A DNA stretch of 64,000 nucleotides from Lolium rigidum (GCF_022539505.1 NC_061514.1:252328124-252392123), one strand, 5' to 3'; shown: positions 22,117 through 33,430, counted from the first letter of the stretch. Numbers and translations are program-made. Notes: a model not told the origin generated them from the letters alone.

Positions 22117-22687
22117 TGTAATATCCCAGGTTTAGAGGCAAGAAAAAAAGAGAACACGAGAGTGTGCATTGCATTCATGCATAGAAAATCCGGGGGATTT
22201 TCGCGCGTTCATCTAAAACACAAAGTGATCGAGGTTTCTCTTGTGTCGATGGAATTGATGTGTGTCATCCACACAAGTGCGATAAATTTCGACATGACCT
22301 TTGTTGATTTATTATGTTTTCGAGGGAAATAGTTTGAATTCAAATTCAAATATGAAAGACATAATTCAAATAATAAATTGAATTGGAATTTGAAATTTAA
22401 ACAAGTATATAAATATTATATGTACAAGTAACTACACTTGATAAGTCCAGATAAACAAATGAGTTAACTTTATTACAAATAGGATTACTCAATAACTTAC
22501 AAGCTAGAAAAGAAATGGAAAATTACAAAATAATAAAAGAAAACCCTAAAACTAAATCTTCATCTTCTCAATCTTTATTCTTCATTTACTGCAATAAGAG
22601 AAACAAAACAAAGACAAAAGGAAAACAAATTGTGTTATGGTTAAAATGTCGCCATCATCAAAGATGAGGCATTTTGATATTGGAACT
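22117..22687 (+). repeat. LTR-like repeat starting TGTAATATCCCAGG
   Basis: TGTAATATCCCAGG at 22117 abruptly replaces the transposase relic, as an LTR start would. The following 570 bp is AT-rich and non-coding and ends at 22687, the right junction of the proposed inversion. No second LTR or primer site is visible. In the un-inverted order it would continue into the reverse complement of 3297 leftwards. Confidence 0.4.
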
Positions 22688-23493
22688 CAAGTAGATGCTT
22701 TTAACTCCAAGAGGGAGTACTTATGCTCGATAGTGGGTTCATGCCTGCATTGACACCTGGGACAGTGACAGAAAGTTCTAAGGTTGTGTTGTGCTGTTGC
22801 CACTAGGGATAAAACATTAGTGCTATGTTCAAGGATGTAGTCACTAGTTACATTACGCACCATACTTAATGCAATTGTCTGTTGCTTTGCAACTTAATAC
22901 TGGAGGGGGTTTGGATGATAACCTGAAGGTGGACTTTTTAGGCATAGATGCAGTTGGATGGCGGTCTATGTACTTTGTCGTAATGCCCAATTAAATCTCA
23001 CTATACTCATCATGATATGTATGTGCATTGTCATGCTCTCTTTATTTGTCAATTGCCCAACTGTAATTTGTTCACCCAACATGCTGTTCGTCTTATGGGA
23101 GAGACACCTCTAGTGAACTGTGGACCCCGGTCCAATTCTCTTTACTTGAAATACAATCTCATCGCAATACTTGTTTTTACTGTTTTCTCTCGCAAACAAT
23201 CATCTTCCACACAATACGGTTAATCCTTTGTTACGAGCAAGCCGGTGAGATTGACAACCTCACTGTTTCGTTGGGGCAAAGTACTTTGGTTGTGTTGTGC
23301 AGGTTCCACGTTGGCGCCGGAATCTCCGGTGTTGCGCCGCACTACATCCCGCCGCCATCAACCTTCAACGTGCTTCTTGGCTCCTCCTGGTTCGATAAAC
23401 CTTGGTTTCTTTCTCGAGGGAAAACTTGCTGCCTGTGCGCATCATACCTTCCTCTTGGGGTTGCCCAACGAACGTGTGAAATACACGCCATCA
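22688..23493 (+). repeat. Second half of an Athila LTR, opposite orientation
   Basis: It matches the reverse complement of 9081-9888 at roughly 96-97% by eye and ends at ACGCCATCA, the true LTR terminus. It starts within CAAGTA (22688-22693), the same six bases at which the LTR half at 3298 breaks off. No primer site or gag follows, so it is a terminal LTR. Confidence 0.9.
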
Positions 23494-23545
23494 ACGAGCC
23501 CTCTCCCGGCCTTTATATAGGAGGCCGAGTCTCAAGGGTCCTACC
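23494..23545 (+). repeat. Continuation of the older LTR with TATA box
   Basis: CCTTTATATAGGAGGCC (about 23510-23526) lies directly after the Athila LTR end and looks like an LTR promoter. It fits as the continuation of the LTR whose beginning is at 10979-10686 on the minus strand. It is cut by the N gap. Confidence 0.5.
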
Positions 23546-23645
23546 NNNNNNNNNNNNNNNNNNNNNNNNNNNNNNNNNNNNNNNNNNNNNNNNNNNNNNN
23601 NNNNNNNNNNNNNNNNNNNNNNNNNNNNNNNNNNNNNNNNNNNNN
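23546..23645. other. Assembly gap, 100 N
   Basis: Exactly 100 N, the usual placeholder for a gap of unknown size. Sequence relations across it are not reliable. Confidence 0.99.
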
Positions 23646-23876
23646 ACTATTGCTGTCTTTGTTACTCGCTGTGCAGTTATTTCACTACCGCTACTACTAT
23701 AAAACTGTTACCTCTTGATAAACTCTTGCGAGTAAGTCTGTTTCCAGGTGCAACTAAATTGACAACTCCGTTGTTAAGGCTTTCAAGTATTCTTTGTCTC
23801 CCCTTGTGTCGAATCAATAAATTGGGTAATACTTCCCTCGAAGACTGTTGCGATCCCCTATACTTGTGGGTCATCA
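23646..23876 (+). repeat. 3' end of another Athila-type LTR
   Basis: The sequence, including GACTGTTGCGATCCCCTATA and the end TGTGGGTCATCA at 23876, is the terminal part of a second Athila-family LTR. It is not the same family as the LTR at 9081-10685. The upstream part is in or beyond the N gap, and no primer site follows. Confidence 0.6.
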
Positions 23877-24029
23877 CGTACCCCATTGAGCAACATAACC
23901 AACACACATGCTAAAGGTACATAAACATGATTTAGCAACAATTTCTAATAATGGGATTATTATGGCTTATTTGTTCATTGTTCGTCTGCAGGGGTATGTA
24001 TTAGGGACATTGGATCTGCGCATTCCGCC

Positions 24030-24840
24030 ATGACCAACAATCTTCACGGTCCATGCAACAATTCATCTATGCTTGATGATGACGAAAATGATTGGCTACA
24101 TAAAAATGGTGCTTACATGCGAGATTTGAGATCAAGCGAAGAACTGCACAATGTGTCTACATCTTCCGGCTTTCATGGCGAGGAGAGCTACCTATCAAAG
24201 AGTGCTCATGATGAAAGGAAACGGCAGCGTGATTCTTCGGAAGAGACACGACAGCGTAACAGGGAACGGTAATCATTAATGCCAAGTGGACAGAGGCACT
24301 CACGATTGCACAAGAACCGTGAGTATAAAAAATCCATTCGGCATACCGGCACTCCATCTGAACACAATGACATTCAACCTGCCACAATCTCATTCCCATG
24401 CACACCTATCATACGCCCACAACCCTCAAACAATCGCCCAACAGGTATTATGTCGATAAAACATGGTGTACTATTGACCTGTTAATTACTATATTTTTTA
24501 CTTATTCTGTGCATCTTTCAGGGGGAACAAACAGTGACGAAGACTCTGACCTTGCAGGAATTTTTGAGCCTACTGAACAAGGTATTGTTTTCGAAGGTAA
24601 AATTGCATAATTATGGAGCATTTTCATGCAGCCTTCTTTTTATCATAAATATGATTTAAACATGTTTTTTCATAGATAATTTGGACACTAAACAAGAGGA
24701 AGAAGATATGCATGAGAATGATGATGATGATGAATGCATGATTTTTAATGGTCTAGGTACCTTTCTCCCACCAACTATACCAGGTTTTATTATTTAATTC
24801 AAATATAAAATTAATTCCACTACTATTTTATTCGTAATTA
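24030..24840 (+). pseudogene. N-terminal exons of the Helitron gene
   Basis: An ATG frame at 24030-24272 gives an acidic/charged protein with many Arg and Ser near its end. Small exon-like acidic pieces follow: one around 24520-24580 (TNSDEDSDLAGIFEPTEQ) and one around 24680-24760 rich in Glu/Asp. They are bounded by GT...AG-like sites. This agrees with the intron-rich 5' part of plant Helitron genes. Exact splice sites are my guess. Confidence 0.45.
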
Positions 24841-24860
24841 TCATATTTTGTGTAGGCGAC

Positions 24861-26204
24861 GTGTTCGATTCATACCGAGTCACAAGTGATGTTCCTCCGA
24901 GAAAACAGAATGATGATCCTTATGACTATGTGTACCACAATCTACCTACCAAGCATCATGTTTTGAAGGATGTAAAAGACTGCGAGCATTGTGGAGCAAT
25001 GAAGCTCCAATATGAGGGTCCCGCTTTCTGTTGCAGAAAAGGGAAGGTCAAGATAGCTACCCCGGAAGTTCCTCACGAGTTGCGCCGGTTGTTTACAAGT
25101 CAGGTTGATGATGATGCAAAATATTTCAGAAAACACATACGATATTTCAACACACACTTCTCCTTCACAAGCCTGGGCGTCACACTTGATAAGACAGTCA
25201 GTAATGCCGCAAGAACCGGTGTCTACACATTTGTTGCGCACGGGGAATTGTATTATAAGATGGACGATCTGGTGCCTAGTGGTCACGGACCTAGACATCT
25301 CCAGCTCTACTTCTATGATACTGATGAAAGCTTAGAACATAGAGTGAAGCGGTCTCCAGATCTTGACATCAATATCATACGGAAGATCCTTAACATACTA
25401 GAAGACAACCCGTATGTGCAGACCTTTAAGAGCATTGGATCTGTTCCCAACCTAGAAGAATATAGGATATCCCTTAACACGTATATAAGACTGGACCAAC
25501 GAAGGTACAACAAACCCACAGCTTCCCAAGTGGCCGCAATGTGGGTTGAAGGGAGTGACCCGCAGAACACTTTTGATAGGCAAGTTGTGGTGTATGGAAA
25601 AGGAGACCGTCCAATATTTATTAGAGTTTACTATGGTTGCTATGATCCTTTGGCGTATCCATTATTCTTCCCGAGAGGGGAGACGGGATGGAACCGTTGG
25701 ATCCCATATGAGAAACCACCTTCCGTCGCTCAACAGACCAAAGAGGGTGACACCGAGCGTGAAGACTTCCAATGTCCAGATCAGAGTTCAAATGTAGATG
25801 CAGAGCAAAACACTGATGAGATCGCAGGTGATTATTACAATGCTTTAAAATGTCTGCCACATTTTAATCATTGTTACTGGAGATCACTCATTAATCAGTT
25901 TTTTATACATGTTCCAGATGATGAAGATGATCAGGATGATGATGAAAATGGATCGTCTAGAAAATTTGTTAGCGCAAGGGAGTACTACTGCTTCAAGCTA
26001 CAAGTCAGGAAAAAACTTTTTAACATTATATTGTTTGGTGGACGCGGGTTTCAGCAATGGGCTGTCGACATGTACATCAAGATGGAGACTATGAGACTTG
26101 ATTTCTTCTCCAAGCCTAAGAATCAGATGCTAATTCGTGCTGATCTTTACCAGGTATCACAATGTTCTCCACTAATCATGATTTCCATGTTATATTACAC
26201 ATGA
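24861..26204 (+). pseudogene. Helitron-like N-terminal domain
   Basis: A 447-codon frame. Near its start is a Cys/His cluster (CEHCGAM, followed by FCCRKGKV). The central part (for example QVVVYGKGDRPIFI and YYGCYDPLAYPLFFPRGETGW) is the helitron helicase-like N domain. After an acidic stretch comes SAREYYCFKLQVR. An intron probably follows (donor GTATCACA near 26155, acceptor before 26264), because the protein continues downstream. The domain precedes the Rep nuclease in all plant RepHel proteins. Confidence 0.85.
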
Positions 26205-26263
26205 TTGGCCCTAGACAACTATATTCACCACAAAATGATGTTTTCTTTGATTTGTTTCTTAAG

Positions 26264-27603
26264 GGTGTTGTTGATGTATTCATGCTGGTGAGACAAGTGG
26301 TTCCCAGGTTGGCAAGAGAATCGTGCTACCACGGACTTTTCCGGGAGGAGACCGAGACATGCAACGAAGATTTTTAGATGCGATGGCGATAGTCCAGCGG
26401 TTTGGGAAGCCGGATTACTTCATCACGATGACTTGTAATCCACACTAGGAGGAGATTACATCCAGACTTGAACCCGGGCAGACACCACAAGACCGTCCAG
26501 ACCTTGTGGCTAGAGTATACAGGGCCAAATTACTAAGTATGAAGGATCTCTTGATCAAGAAAAAGTACGTTGGTGAGGTTGCTGCATATGTCCATGTTAC
26601 CGAGTTTCAAAAGAGGGGGCTGCCACATGAGCACATGCTTTTGATCATGCGATCAGATAGCAAGCTAACAAATCCAGACGGATACGACAAGGTGATATCT
26701 GCAGAATTCCTGACAAGGATAAGTACCCTGTTTTGCATGCTCTCGTGGTCAAACATATGCTCCACGGACCATGCGGTGCTCTCAAGAAAATTTCTCCTTG
26801 CATGATAGATGGTGAATGTCGATTTCGCTATCTACGGCAGTTTTGTGATGCTACGCAGCAAGGAAAGGACTCATATCCTATCTATAGGAGGAGGGCTGAT
26901 GGTCGTAAAGTGAAGGTCAGAGGAGCGAGAATCGGATAATAGGTGGGTTGTCCCATACAACCCTGGTTTACTTATGCGATATAATTGTCACATCAATGTT
27001 GAAGCTTGCTCTAGCATCAAGGCGATGAAATATCTATTCAAGTACATCTATAAAGGACATGACCGTGCATCATTCTCAGTCGATCCAGCAGTAGATAATG
27101 ATGACGGAGTAATCAATGAGATTAAACAATACAGGGATGCTAGGTTCGTGGGGCCACAGGAGTCTATCCACAGGATTTGCGCTTTTCCAATGTTCGGTGT
27201 CTCTCCCGCTGTTCTCCAACTTCAACTTCATTTGGAGAATATGCAGACAGTCACATTCAAGGAGGGTGATGATCTAGAGGATGTCATCAATCGAGATTCT
27301 TCTTCCATGCTCATTGAATATTTTAAGATGAACAAGGTTGATCCTTATGCGAGGAACTTCTTGTATAAAGAGTTCCCAGAATTCTATCGTTGGATTAAGG
27401 GCAAGAAAAAGTGGCAGAGAAGAAAATTAAAGGGGCGGGGGCAGGTTGGGAGAATTGTGTACGCACATCCTGCTGAAGGTGAAAGGTACTTCCTCAGAGT
27501 GCTTCTAAATCATGTTAGAGGTGCAACATCATATGAAAATTTGAAGAGTGTGAATGGCAAGCAATGCGCCAATTTCAGAGAATCATGTGAAAAAGAGGTT
27601 TGA
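26264..27603 (+). pseudogene. Rep (HUH endonuclease) domain, broken
   Basis: Pieces in different frames make up the Rep nuclease: GKPDYFITMTCNPH followed by a TAG where Trp is expected (about 26446), then RGLPHEHMLLIM (the HUH motif, about 26617-26652). KYLFKYIYKGHD with the active-site tyrosines is at about 27027-27062. Small frameshifts occur near 26300, 26720 and 26930. In a working Helitron this domain nicks and joins DNA ends during rolling-circle transposition. Confidence 0.85.
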
Positions 27604-28875
27604 TAGAGACTGACAAGACCCTTGATGACTGCTTGACTGAGTCTGCTACTTTCCAAATGCCATATGCTCTAAGATGGCTTTTTGCAACTATTTTGGTGTT
27701 TTGCGAGGCGACCAACATCCGATCATTGTGGGACAAACACCTCGAGGCAATGTCTGAGGACTACCGCCATAGCCAGCCCAACCAAGCCGTAGTAGAGCAG
27801 ATGGTCCTTAGAGACATTAGAGATCTGGTGCATTCGATGGGGAAAGATATTGGAAGTTTGGAGGATTACGTGGTGACGCGTGGTGATGCTTGACTGAGTC
27901 GTGGTGTTTGGAGGAGATTTTTGGCAGGTCCTTCCAGTGGTGACGCGTGGGACAAGAGCGCAGATCACTGACGCTACCCTACGGAGATCTTACTTATGGG
28001 ATAAGATTAGAAAGATACGCCTCACGCGTAATATGAGGGCGCAAACTGACCAGTGGTTCTCCAGTTACCTTCTCAGAATTGGCGATGGAACAGAAGAGAC
28101 GATCGGTGACGATTACGTGCGTCTTCCGGATAAAATTGTTATTCCTTACGCTCCTACTGAAGAACCTGTGAACAAGCTTATTGAACATGTCTTCCCATCG
28201 CTTCATGAGAACGCCGCATCTGGCTCCTACATGAGCTCACGTGCCATCCTTTCAACCAAAAATGAACATGTGGACAATCTAAATACAAAGATGATTGAAA
28301 GGTTTCCTGGCCAAGAAAAGGTATATTCTAGCTTTGACTCTGTCGAGGATGATGCACGCAACAACTACCCAATTGACTATTTAAACTCCATCACTCCAAA
28401 TGGTCTGCCCCAGCATCTTCTAAAACTCAAAGTCAATTGTTCTGTCATTCTTCTCCGAAATCTCGATCCTCACAACGGGTTGTGCAATGGAACACGATTG
28501 ATGATTAGAGCATTTCAAAATAATGCAATTGACGCAGAGATTGTTGGTGGATAACATGCTGGAGATAGAGTGTTCATTCCGAGGATCCCTTTGTCGCCCT
28601 CTGAGGACATTTCACTTCCTTTCAAATTCAAGAGGAAACAGTTCCCCATACGGTTGAGTTTTGCTATGACCATCAACAAAGCCCAGGGGCAAACCATTCC
28701 AACTGTTGGTATTTACCTCTCTGAGCCTGTATTCTCGCATGGACAGCTTTATGTTGCATTGTCGAGGGGTGTGTCAAGGCAGACCACTCGGATTTTGGCC
28801 AAGCCAAATAATGATATAGATCCCACTGGAAAAAGCACGAAGAACATTGTGTACATGGATGTATTGGAGGGATGA
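27604..28875 (+). pseudogene. PIF1-type helicase lacking Walker A and B
   Basis: The part before 27850 is the linker before the helicase (LRDIRDLVHSMGKDI). The helicase then resumes abruptly at VVFGGDFWQVLPVV (motif III, about 27901). The motif I ATP-binding loop and motif II, which should lie between, are absent. Downstream motifs are present: [11 protein letters not shown] and [14 protein letters not shown] at 28552-28554 stands where Gln is expected. The junction at 27856-27900 contains copied patches of nearby sequence (see findings). Confidence 0.85.
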
Positions 28876-30252
28876 AATAGAGGTTTGTTCTTCCTTATGT
28901 ATGGTCATTTATTTTTAGTGTTTAATGCTCCTACTGCATCTATTGCTCTTCTCATTTCATATTGCTCATTTCCCTTTTTCTGATATAAGTATTTTTTTGT
29001 TTTGCAGCACATTTGTTGCCAGGTTATGAAATACGATCTGGCCGGCATATATCGTGATGATATGTACAGTTCTATACAGCTTGAGAATGGGGCTTATACT
29101 TGGCTTGATGATTTCCTTTTTTTATCTCATAGTTCTTGTGGTCCGCTGCTCTGCACAAGTACCATTCCAGGTTTCAGAGAAAGGTGAATTGCCGAGATTA
29201 CCAAGTTGCTCATGATATCGCTAACATAGGCTGCAGTGTGTCAAGTATGGGTGTGATGCTTAATTCAGTACTGACCGTTTAAGCAAGATTGTAAGAACTT
29301 GGTTTCTGTGAATTAATAAGATCACTCTTTCAAAAAGAAAAGATAAATCTTATCTTCGTATGTAAGGGTTTATTTGCTGTTAAATTCTCAACTATGTCAC
29401 TTTTCATGTCTTCCAGGAAACTATATTTTGTTTCCATTGAAAATATGTGTTCATTCCATTAACTCGATATGCAGCAAATGCAACAGTCCTTGCACTTTGC
29501 CTCACGCACCACATCGCCGGTTTCTAGGTTTCAGACGCTGCAGCCACCTCTTCGTCAACCCTGCCGGATAACGCTGCAGCTTGGTACAGTCAACTCCCAG
29601 GTTTGCTATCACTTGGTTTGACATGCAAAGAATTAATAGGTAGTCCGAATTGATTGATGGAATTATGTCTTTTGAAGGCGTTAGAAATTATTAGATCTAT
29701 ATACCAATGGTCTGGTGGATTTTTCTTTTTGCAAACTACCTTTTTAACTTTCTGCCACACCAAGATCATGAAAAAAGTAGATGCTGTCAGCTTTTCCTAC
29801 CTTGTTTCCTCATATTGTTACATCAAGATAGATAAAACATTCTGATGTTTCTCGGCTGCTGGAAAATTTTAAATTGTTATGAAAACGATATAACTAAAAT
29901 GAAGCAATGTATCCATGTCGGCCCTATGAAACACGGTGCAAACTTATATATGCCATGAAGAATATTCTATCATGTAATAATTCGAAGATTTTTTTTTCTT
30001 CCAATACGTGAAAATATCCGCACATAAAAAGGTATATGTCTTTTCTAATTGATATGCCTACCCAAGGGAGAGTGAGGCTATGACTTGATAATAATATGCT
30101 AAAGCCTAAATGATTGCAGGTGTACCAGATGAATACATACAGTACCAACAATAAAAGATACTAAGAGCAGACATTGCTATAGCAAGAATTACGAGACAAC
30201 TACATATGTACATGTCAAAATAGTTTCCAAGTGGAGAATCATCTATATTTAC
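28876..30252. other. Helitron 3' flank and unclassified sequence
   Basis: AT-rich, with short frames only. No clear Helitron 3' hairpin plus CTRR end was found. The stretch about 29440-29600 is more GC-rich and might be an exon fragment, but I cannot assign it. Confidence 0.4.
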
Positions 30253-30385
30253 CTGAAACAACACATTGCAGTTCATCCAAAGCAAATGTCATGCCCAGAA
30301 TTGGTATCATACTGGAAATGCATTCCAGGACTTCCACCATTCCAGGACTTCCACTAGATTTCATGAATACAGCAATACCATACAC
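30253..30385 (-). pseudogene. Exon fragment similar to a MATE-type transporter
   Basis: On the minus strand a 133-bp segment is bounded by AG (acceptor) and GTAAAT (donor). It translates to a peptide with SMIPILGMTFALDELQCVVSG. This resembles the MATE/DTX transporter region that normally continues with V(A/L)xGCG, and plant MATE genes often have an intron just after the SG. A tandem repeat of about 18 bp (GGAAGTCCTGGAATG twice) lies inside. No neighbouring MATE exon could be confirmed. A gene fragment carried by a Helitron is possible; similarity is by eye only. Confidence 0.35.
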
Positions 30386-30479
30386 CTATTAAACAGTTGA
30401 AATGCAGGAAACGAGTTAAGCATTGCAGACTTTTTTTTCATACTCTGATACTTCAGTATTAAGTAAATGGCGAAGTTAC

Positions 30480-30522
30480 CTAAGTGGGGCATTACAAAAA
30501 TAGCACCATGGAAGAATGATCC
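30480..30522 (-). pseudogene. 43-bp exon-like segment with splice sites
   Basis: On the minus strand TTTTTTGCAG precedes and GTAACTT follows a 43-bp segment. It lies upstream (in transcription sense) of the MATE-like exon and may belong to the same gene fragment. The sequence is too short to assign. Confidence 0.25.
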
Positions 30523-30789
30523 CTGCAAAAAATAGCAATTACCAAAGATCAGTTTAGTGGTTGTTGCGAGGACCTGGAATGACCACAAAACACTACATAG
30601 CGAGCACAATCAGTAGTACCAATGACATATATTAGCCAATATTATTTCATTGAGATGGCAAAACATCCATGTGAAAGCTTACAGTGCATGACACCAACCT
30701 ATTTACAATTGGGAGAAGGCATATGAACTGCACAGACTGAAGTATGGTGTTATAGAATAATACTAGGGATTTCAAGTAGTGTGGAGATG

Positions 30790-31250
30790 AGAGGGAACTG
30801 ACGAACCTAGGATGGGGGCGATCTTTCGGGTAGGCTTCTCCGGCAGAGATTAATTGAGGTGAGGTGGGAAGGCGCGTCGACCATCCACTCTGGGAGGCTC
30901 GCGACACGGCCAAACCGCCGGAGCAGAGCTTCCTCGCCGGCGTCCCGAGGCGCTTGCGTCGATACACCAGCTTGTCCCACGGGAGGAGGATGAAGCGCCG
31001 TGGATCCCTCCAGCACGCACTATCGCCATGGCCGCTGATCCAGTGGACAGAAGATCCGCGCCTCCACCTCCGTCGGCGTTCTGAAATGGCGCAAGCGGCG
31101 GGAGGCATCACGCGAGCCAGAGCTCGCGGGGGCAGCGGGGAAGGGGGAGGCTGGAGTGGCGACGGTCCTCGCGCCAGCTCCGGGGAGGCAGTGGCCCTCT
31201 TGCCAGCTGCTGGAGGCAGGGAGCGGAGGCTCAAGCTCCATCGGCGGAAG
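30790..31250 (-). pseudogene. GC-rich first-exon-like sequence
   Basis: The minus strand shows a sharp rise in GC content with ATG codons (one near 31240) and a splice-donor-like CCTAGGTTCG near 30810. This is typical of a grass 5' exon. Several frames are open and I recognise none. It may be the 5' end of the same gene fragment as the MATE-like exon, or a separate captured piece. Confidence 0.3.
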
Positions 31251-31261
31251 GCATAGGAGGG

Positions 31262-32089
31262 GAATAGGGGATGCTAGAAGCGACTGGGAGAGAGAGGGAG
31301 GATAGTGAGAGCGTGGCAGCGAATGTGTCCGATTCAAGAACAGTGCTGTGGGCGACATCACCTACATTTACGTCTTCTTTATTTTCTTCTACACTTGTAC
31401 TGACCAATTCCATAATTTTATATGGCCAATCGAGTATCTCTTCTGTTTCAGTTCTGAAAAAAGGGCGTTTGCTTTTGAATTATAACTGGGAGTTTTAAAA
31501 TCCTGTTTGCTTTTGAATTATAACTAAAACTATTAATATTATTTTGAAGATTTCACTTGATTATACACTAAATTAATCGTCAAAATTATGTAGGCACATA
31601 GATTATGATGTGATTTGTCCATGTTAAACTTTATGTGAGATGTTTTGTTTAACATTACTAAACATGTATTTGGCTCGATGATATCATGATATTGTTTTAC
31701 GTAATGGTTGATGGTGTTCCTTCATTGGAGTAAATAACTTTTTTGCCATTACAATTTTTTTCTAAATTATTTATGTGTCATTGTATTTTCAAAAAATCTC
31801 TTTCATATATCTTATTCTTCATTTTATCCTCCGTTTTGCGCTTAATGAATTTTACACCATGTCGTATGTGTACGAAATGGTGGTTACACCATTGAGATGT
31901 GTGCGTGAAAGAATTTTTAGTTCAGACTTCAAGCTTTTTTTCTTATATAATTTTAATATTTTTGAATTTGTCGGTTACCTAAATACTTCATAAGTACATT
32001 GTCATAAACATGTGTGAAGGTTTTGTTATATTTTAAAGTTGTAAGTTTTGTAATCATACTAAATTTAATTTATGTCTTATGCGCTTTTA
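31262..32089. other. AT-rich intergenic, no gene seen
   Basis: About 830 bp of AT-rich DNA. The segment GTTTGCTTTTGAATTATAACT is repeated near 31465 and 31503, a small tandem duplication. No ORF, LTR or MITE end was identified. Confidence 0.4.
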
Positions 32090-32737
32090 CTAGTAAATAG
32101 AAAAGGAGAGGAGTTTGGGATGGCCAGTTGTGTTACGCTCCTGAAGCACGAAATGCATACATAGCTGGCTAGTCGGGATTGTTGTAAGGCCACCGCCACT
32201 CAAACGTTTGGCTGGGAGGATGTAGTAGTTGTGCGTGAAACCCAAAACTGATCTCGGGTGCATATGCACCCGGTATCTACAAAACATACTTCAAAAAGTT
32301 GAAAATTTAGGGAAAATTTTTTTTATGTAGAGGGACATGTTTTAGGTGTGCTCATGAAGTTTTACATAAAACTGATAATTTTTATGACCTGTGTAAAAAA
32401 GATAAAAAATATCTCGAGAAATAGACTATTTTAGCATAATTTTTTTTATCTTTTTTACATAGGGCACGAAACATGTTGTTTTTTGGTAAAACAAATTTGT
32501 GAACATGTAACATGTCAAGATATACACGAGAATTTTTTTAAAATATTTTTTTGACATTTCTAAATAAATTAAAAATACATTTCAAATAAAGGGTACAGAT
32601 GCACCCGGGTGCAGAAACACCCTGTCCTAGCTACTTAGTTCCTTACCTTCTGTATCATAGACCCGTTCAACAACATTTTTTGGAATGCAAGGGAGAGAGA
32701 TGGTGAGAAGCTGGAGGAGGAAAAAGACGAAATTCAT
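32090..32737 (-). pseudogene. Kunitz inhibitor copy D: N-terminal fragment split by a MITE
   Basis: On the minus strand the ATG at 32737-32735 opens the same signal-peptide region as the intact gene at 45602-46213. After the VYD-type N-terminus the reading is interrupted by an insert of about 370 bp (32252-32625). It resumes with the GGGL segment and reaches LQERNTT, then diverges near 32110. The C-terminal two thirds, with the inhibitory loop and three of the four conserved cysteines, are missing. The upstream flank to about 33430 is shared with the other copies, so this is a duplicated locus. Confidence 0.8.
32252..32625. mobile_element. MITE-like insert in Kunitz copy D
   Basis: The left end has GGGTGCATATGCACCCGG and the right end CACCCGGGTGCAGAAACACCC, so the termini are inverted and partly self-complementary. 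The interior is AT-rich and non-coding. It splits the Kunitz reading frame, which proves it is an insertion. Boundaries are good to about 10 bp. Confidence 0.65.
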
Positions 32738-33430
32738 GGTGTCGATCTAGGGGATCACTTGTGAGGTTAGAAATGTCCATTTCTTCAGATCCAAGTTCCT
32801 TGGGTTTTATATTGAAGGTGATGCATCCAATATTTATTGGTATTCATTTAATTGCATGTTTTTCTTGTTTACCTCATCTAAATTATACCCTTTTAATGTA
32901 TGTTCTTTTTGAAAACATTAAACTTGAAACCACTCTTATTTTGGAAAAAAGTAAATGGTTTGTATGATTTTTATCAATAGATAAGACCACAACACAATCT
33001 GGATTTGTAAGTATTGACATAAACTCATAATATTAGACGATTTTAGCTTTTCTACAGATATGTAAAAAAAAGGACTACCCTTTTAAATACTATGCATCTA
33101 TTTTTTGTTCTTATTTTTTGTTCCCATTGGCTCTACATACAGGTTGATGGGTGTCCCTCATGAGGCTGACGGTGGGCCGTCCGTGCTAATGGCATAATTG
33201 GAGGTGAATGAAAGCGAGATAGTTACGACGGCAAAAATTGCTTTATATGTATTAAGTTGGGTCTAACACAACATCCAGTGATATTGTATCGACCGTTTTC
33301 CTCGGAGTGGTGATTGGGGGTTCTATTTTCGCGAAGTCAGAAACTTTACGTATGATTGCCAAACCAGGACGAAGATCCAAAGAAGGAATTGAGCAGGTGT
33401 CAACTGAACACAGTGGCGACGGTTGCCCGC
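32738..33430 (-). repeat. Upstream flank shared by the Kunitz copies
   Basis: This segment resembles 38677-39370 and 46214-46560: TTTTATATTGAAGGTGATGCATCC (TATA-box region), GAAAACATTAAA and ATCAATAGAT(A/C)AGA are shared. Near 33330-33420 it also matches a piece near 44985-45060 (ATTGCCAAACCAGGACGAAG). It shows that promoters were duplicated together with the genes. Confidence 0.7.

Larger units (their letters stand above)
24030..28875 (+). mobile_element. Helitron (RepHel) relic
   Basis: A rolling-circle transposon gene with the usual order: spliced N-terminal exons, Helitron-like N domain, Rep (HUH) nuclease and PIF1-type helicase. It carries several stops, frameshifts and an internal deletion that removes helicase motifs I and II, so it cannot encode an active protein. 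The outer ends (5' TC, 3' hairpin plus CTRR) could not be placed with confidence; the element probably extends beyond these bounds. Confidence 0.85.

Noticed and set aside
23494..23498. Target duplication for the rebuilt Athila element
   Set aside because: ACGAG on the right does not match GCAGG on the left, so I do not claim a target duplication.
23271..23702. 143-codon ORF crossing the N gap
   Set aside because: It reads through LTR sequence and the gap placeholder, so it is not a gene.
30647..31234. 195-codon minus ORF as a host gene
   Set aside because: Its GC-rich part and AT-rich part differ like exon and intron; the frame runs through a likely splice donor and shows no domain.
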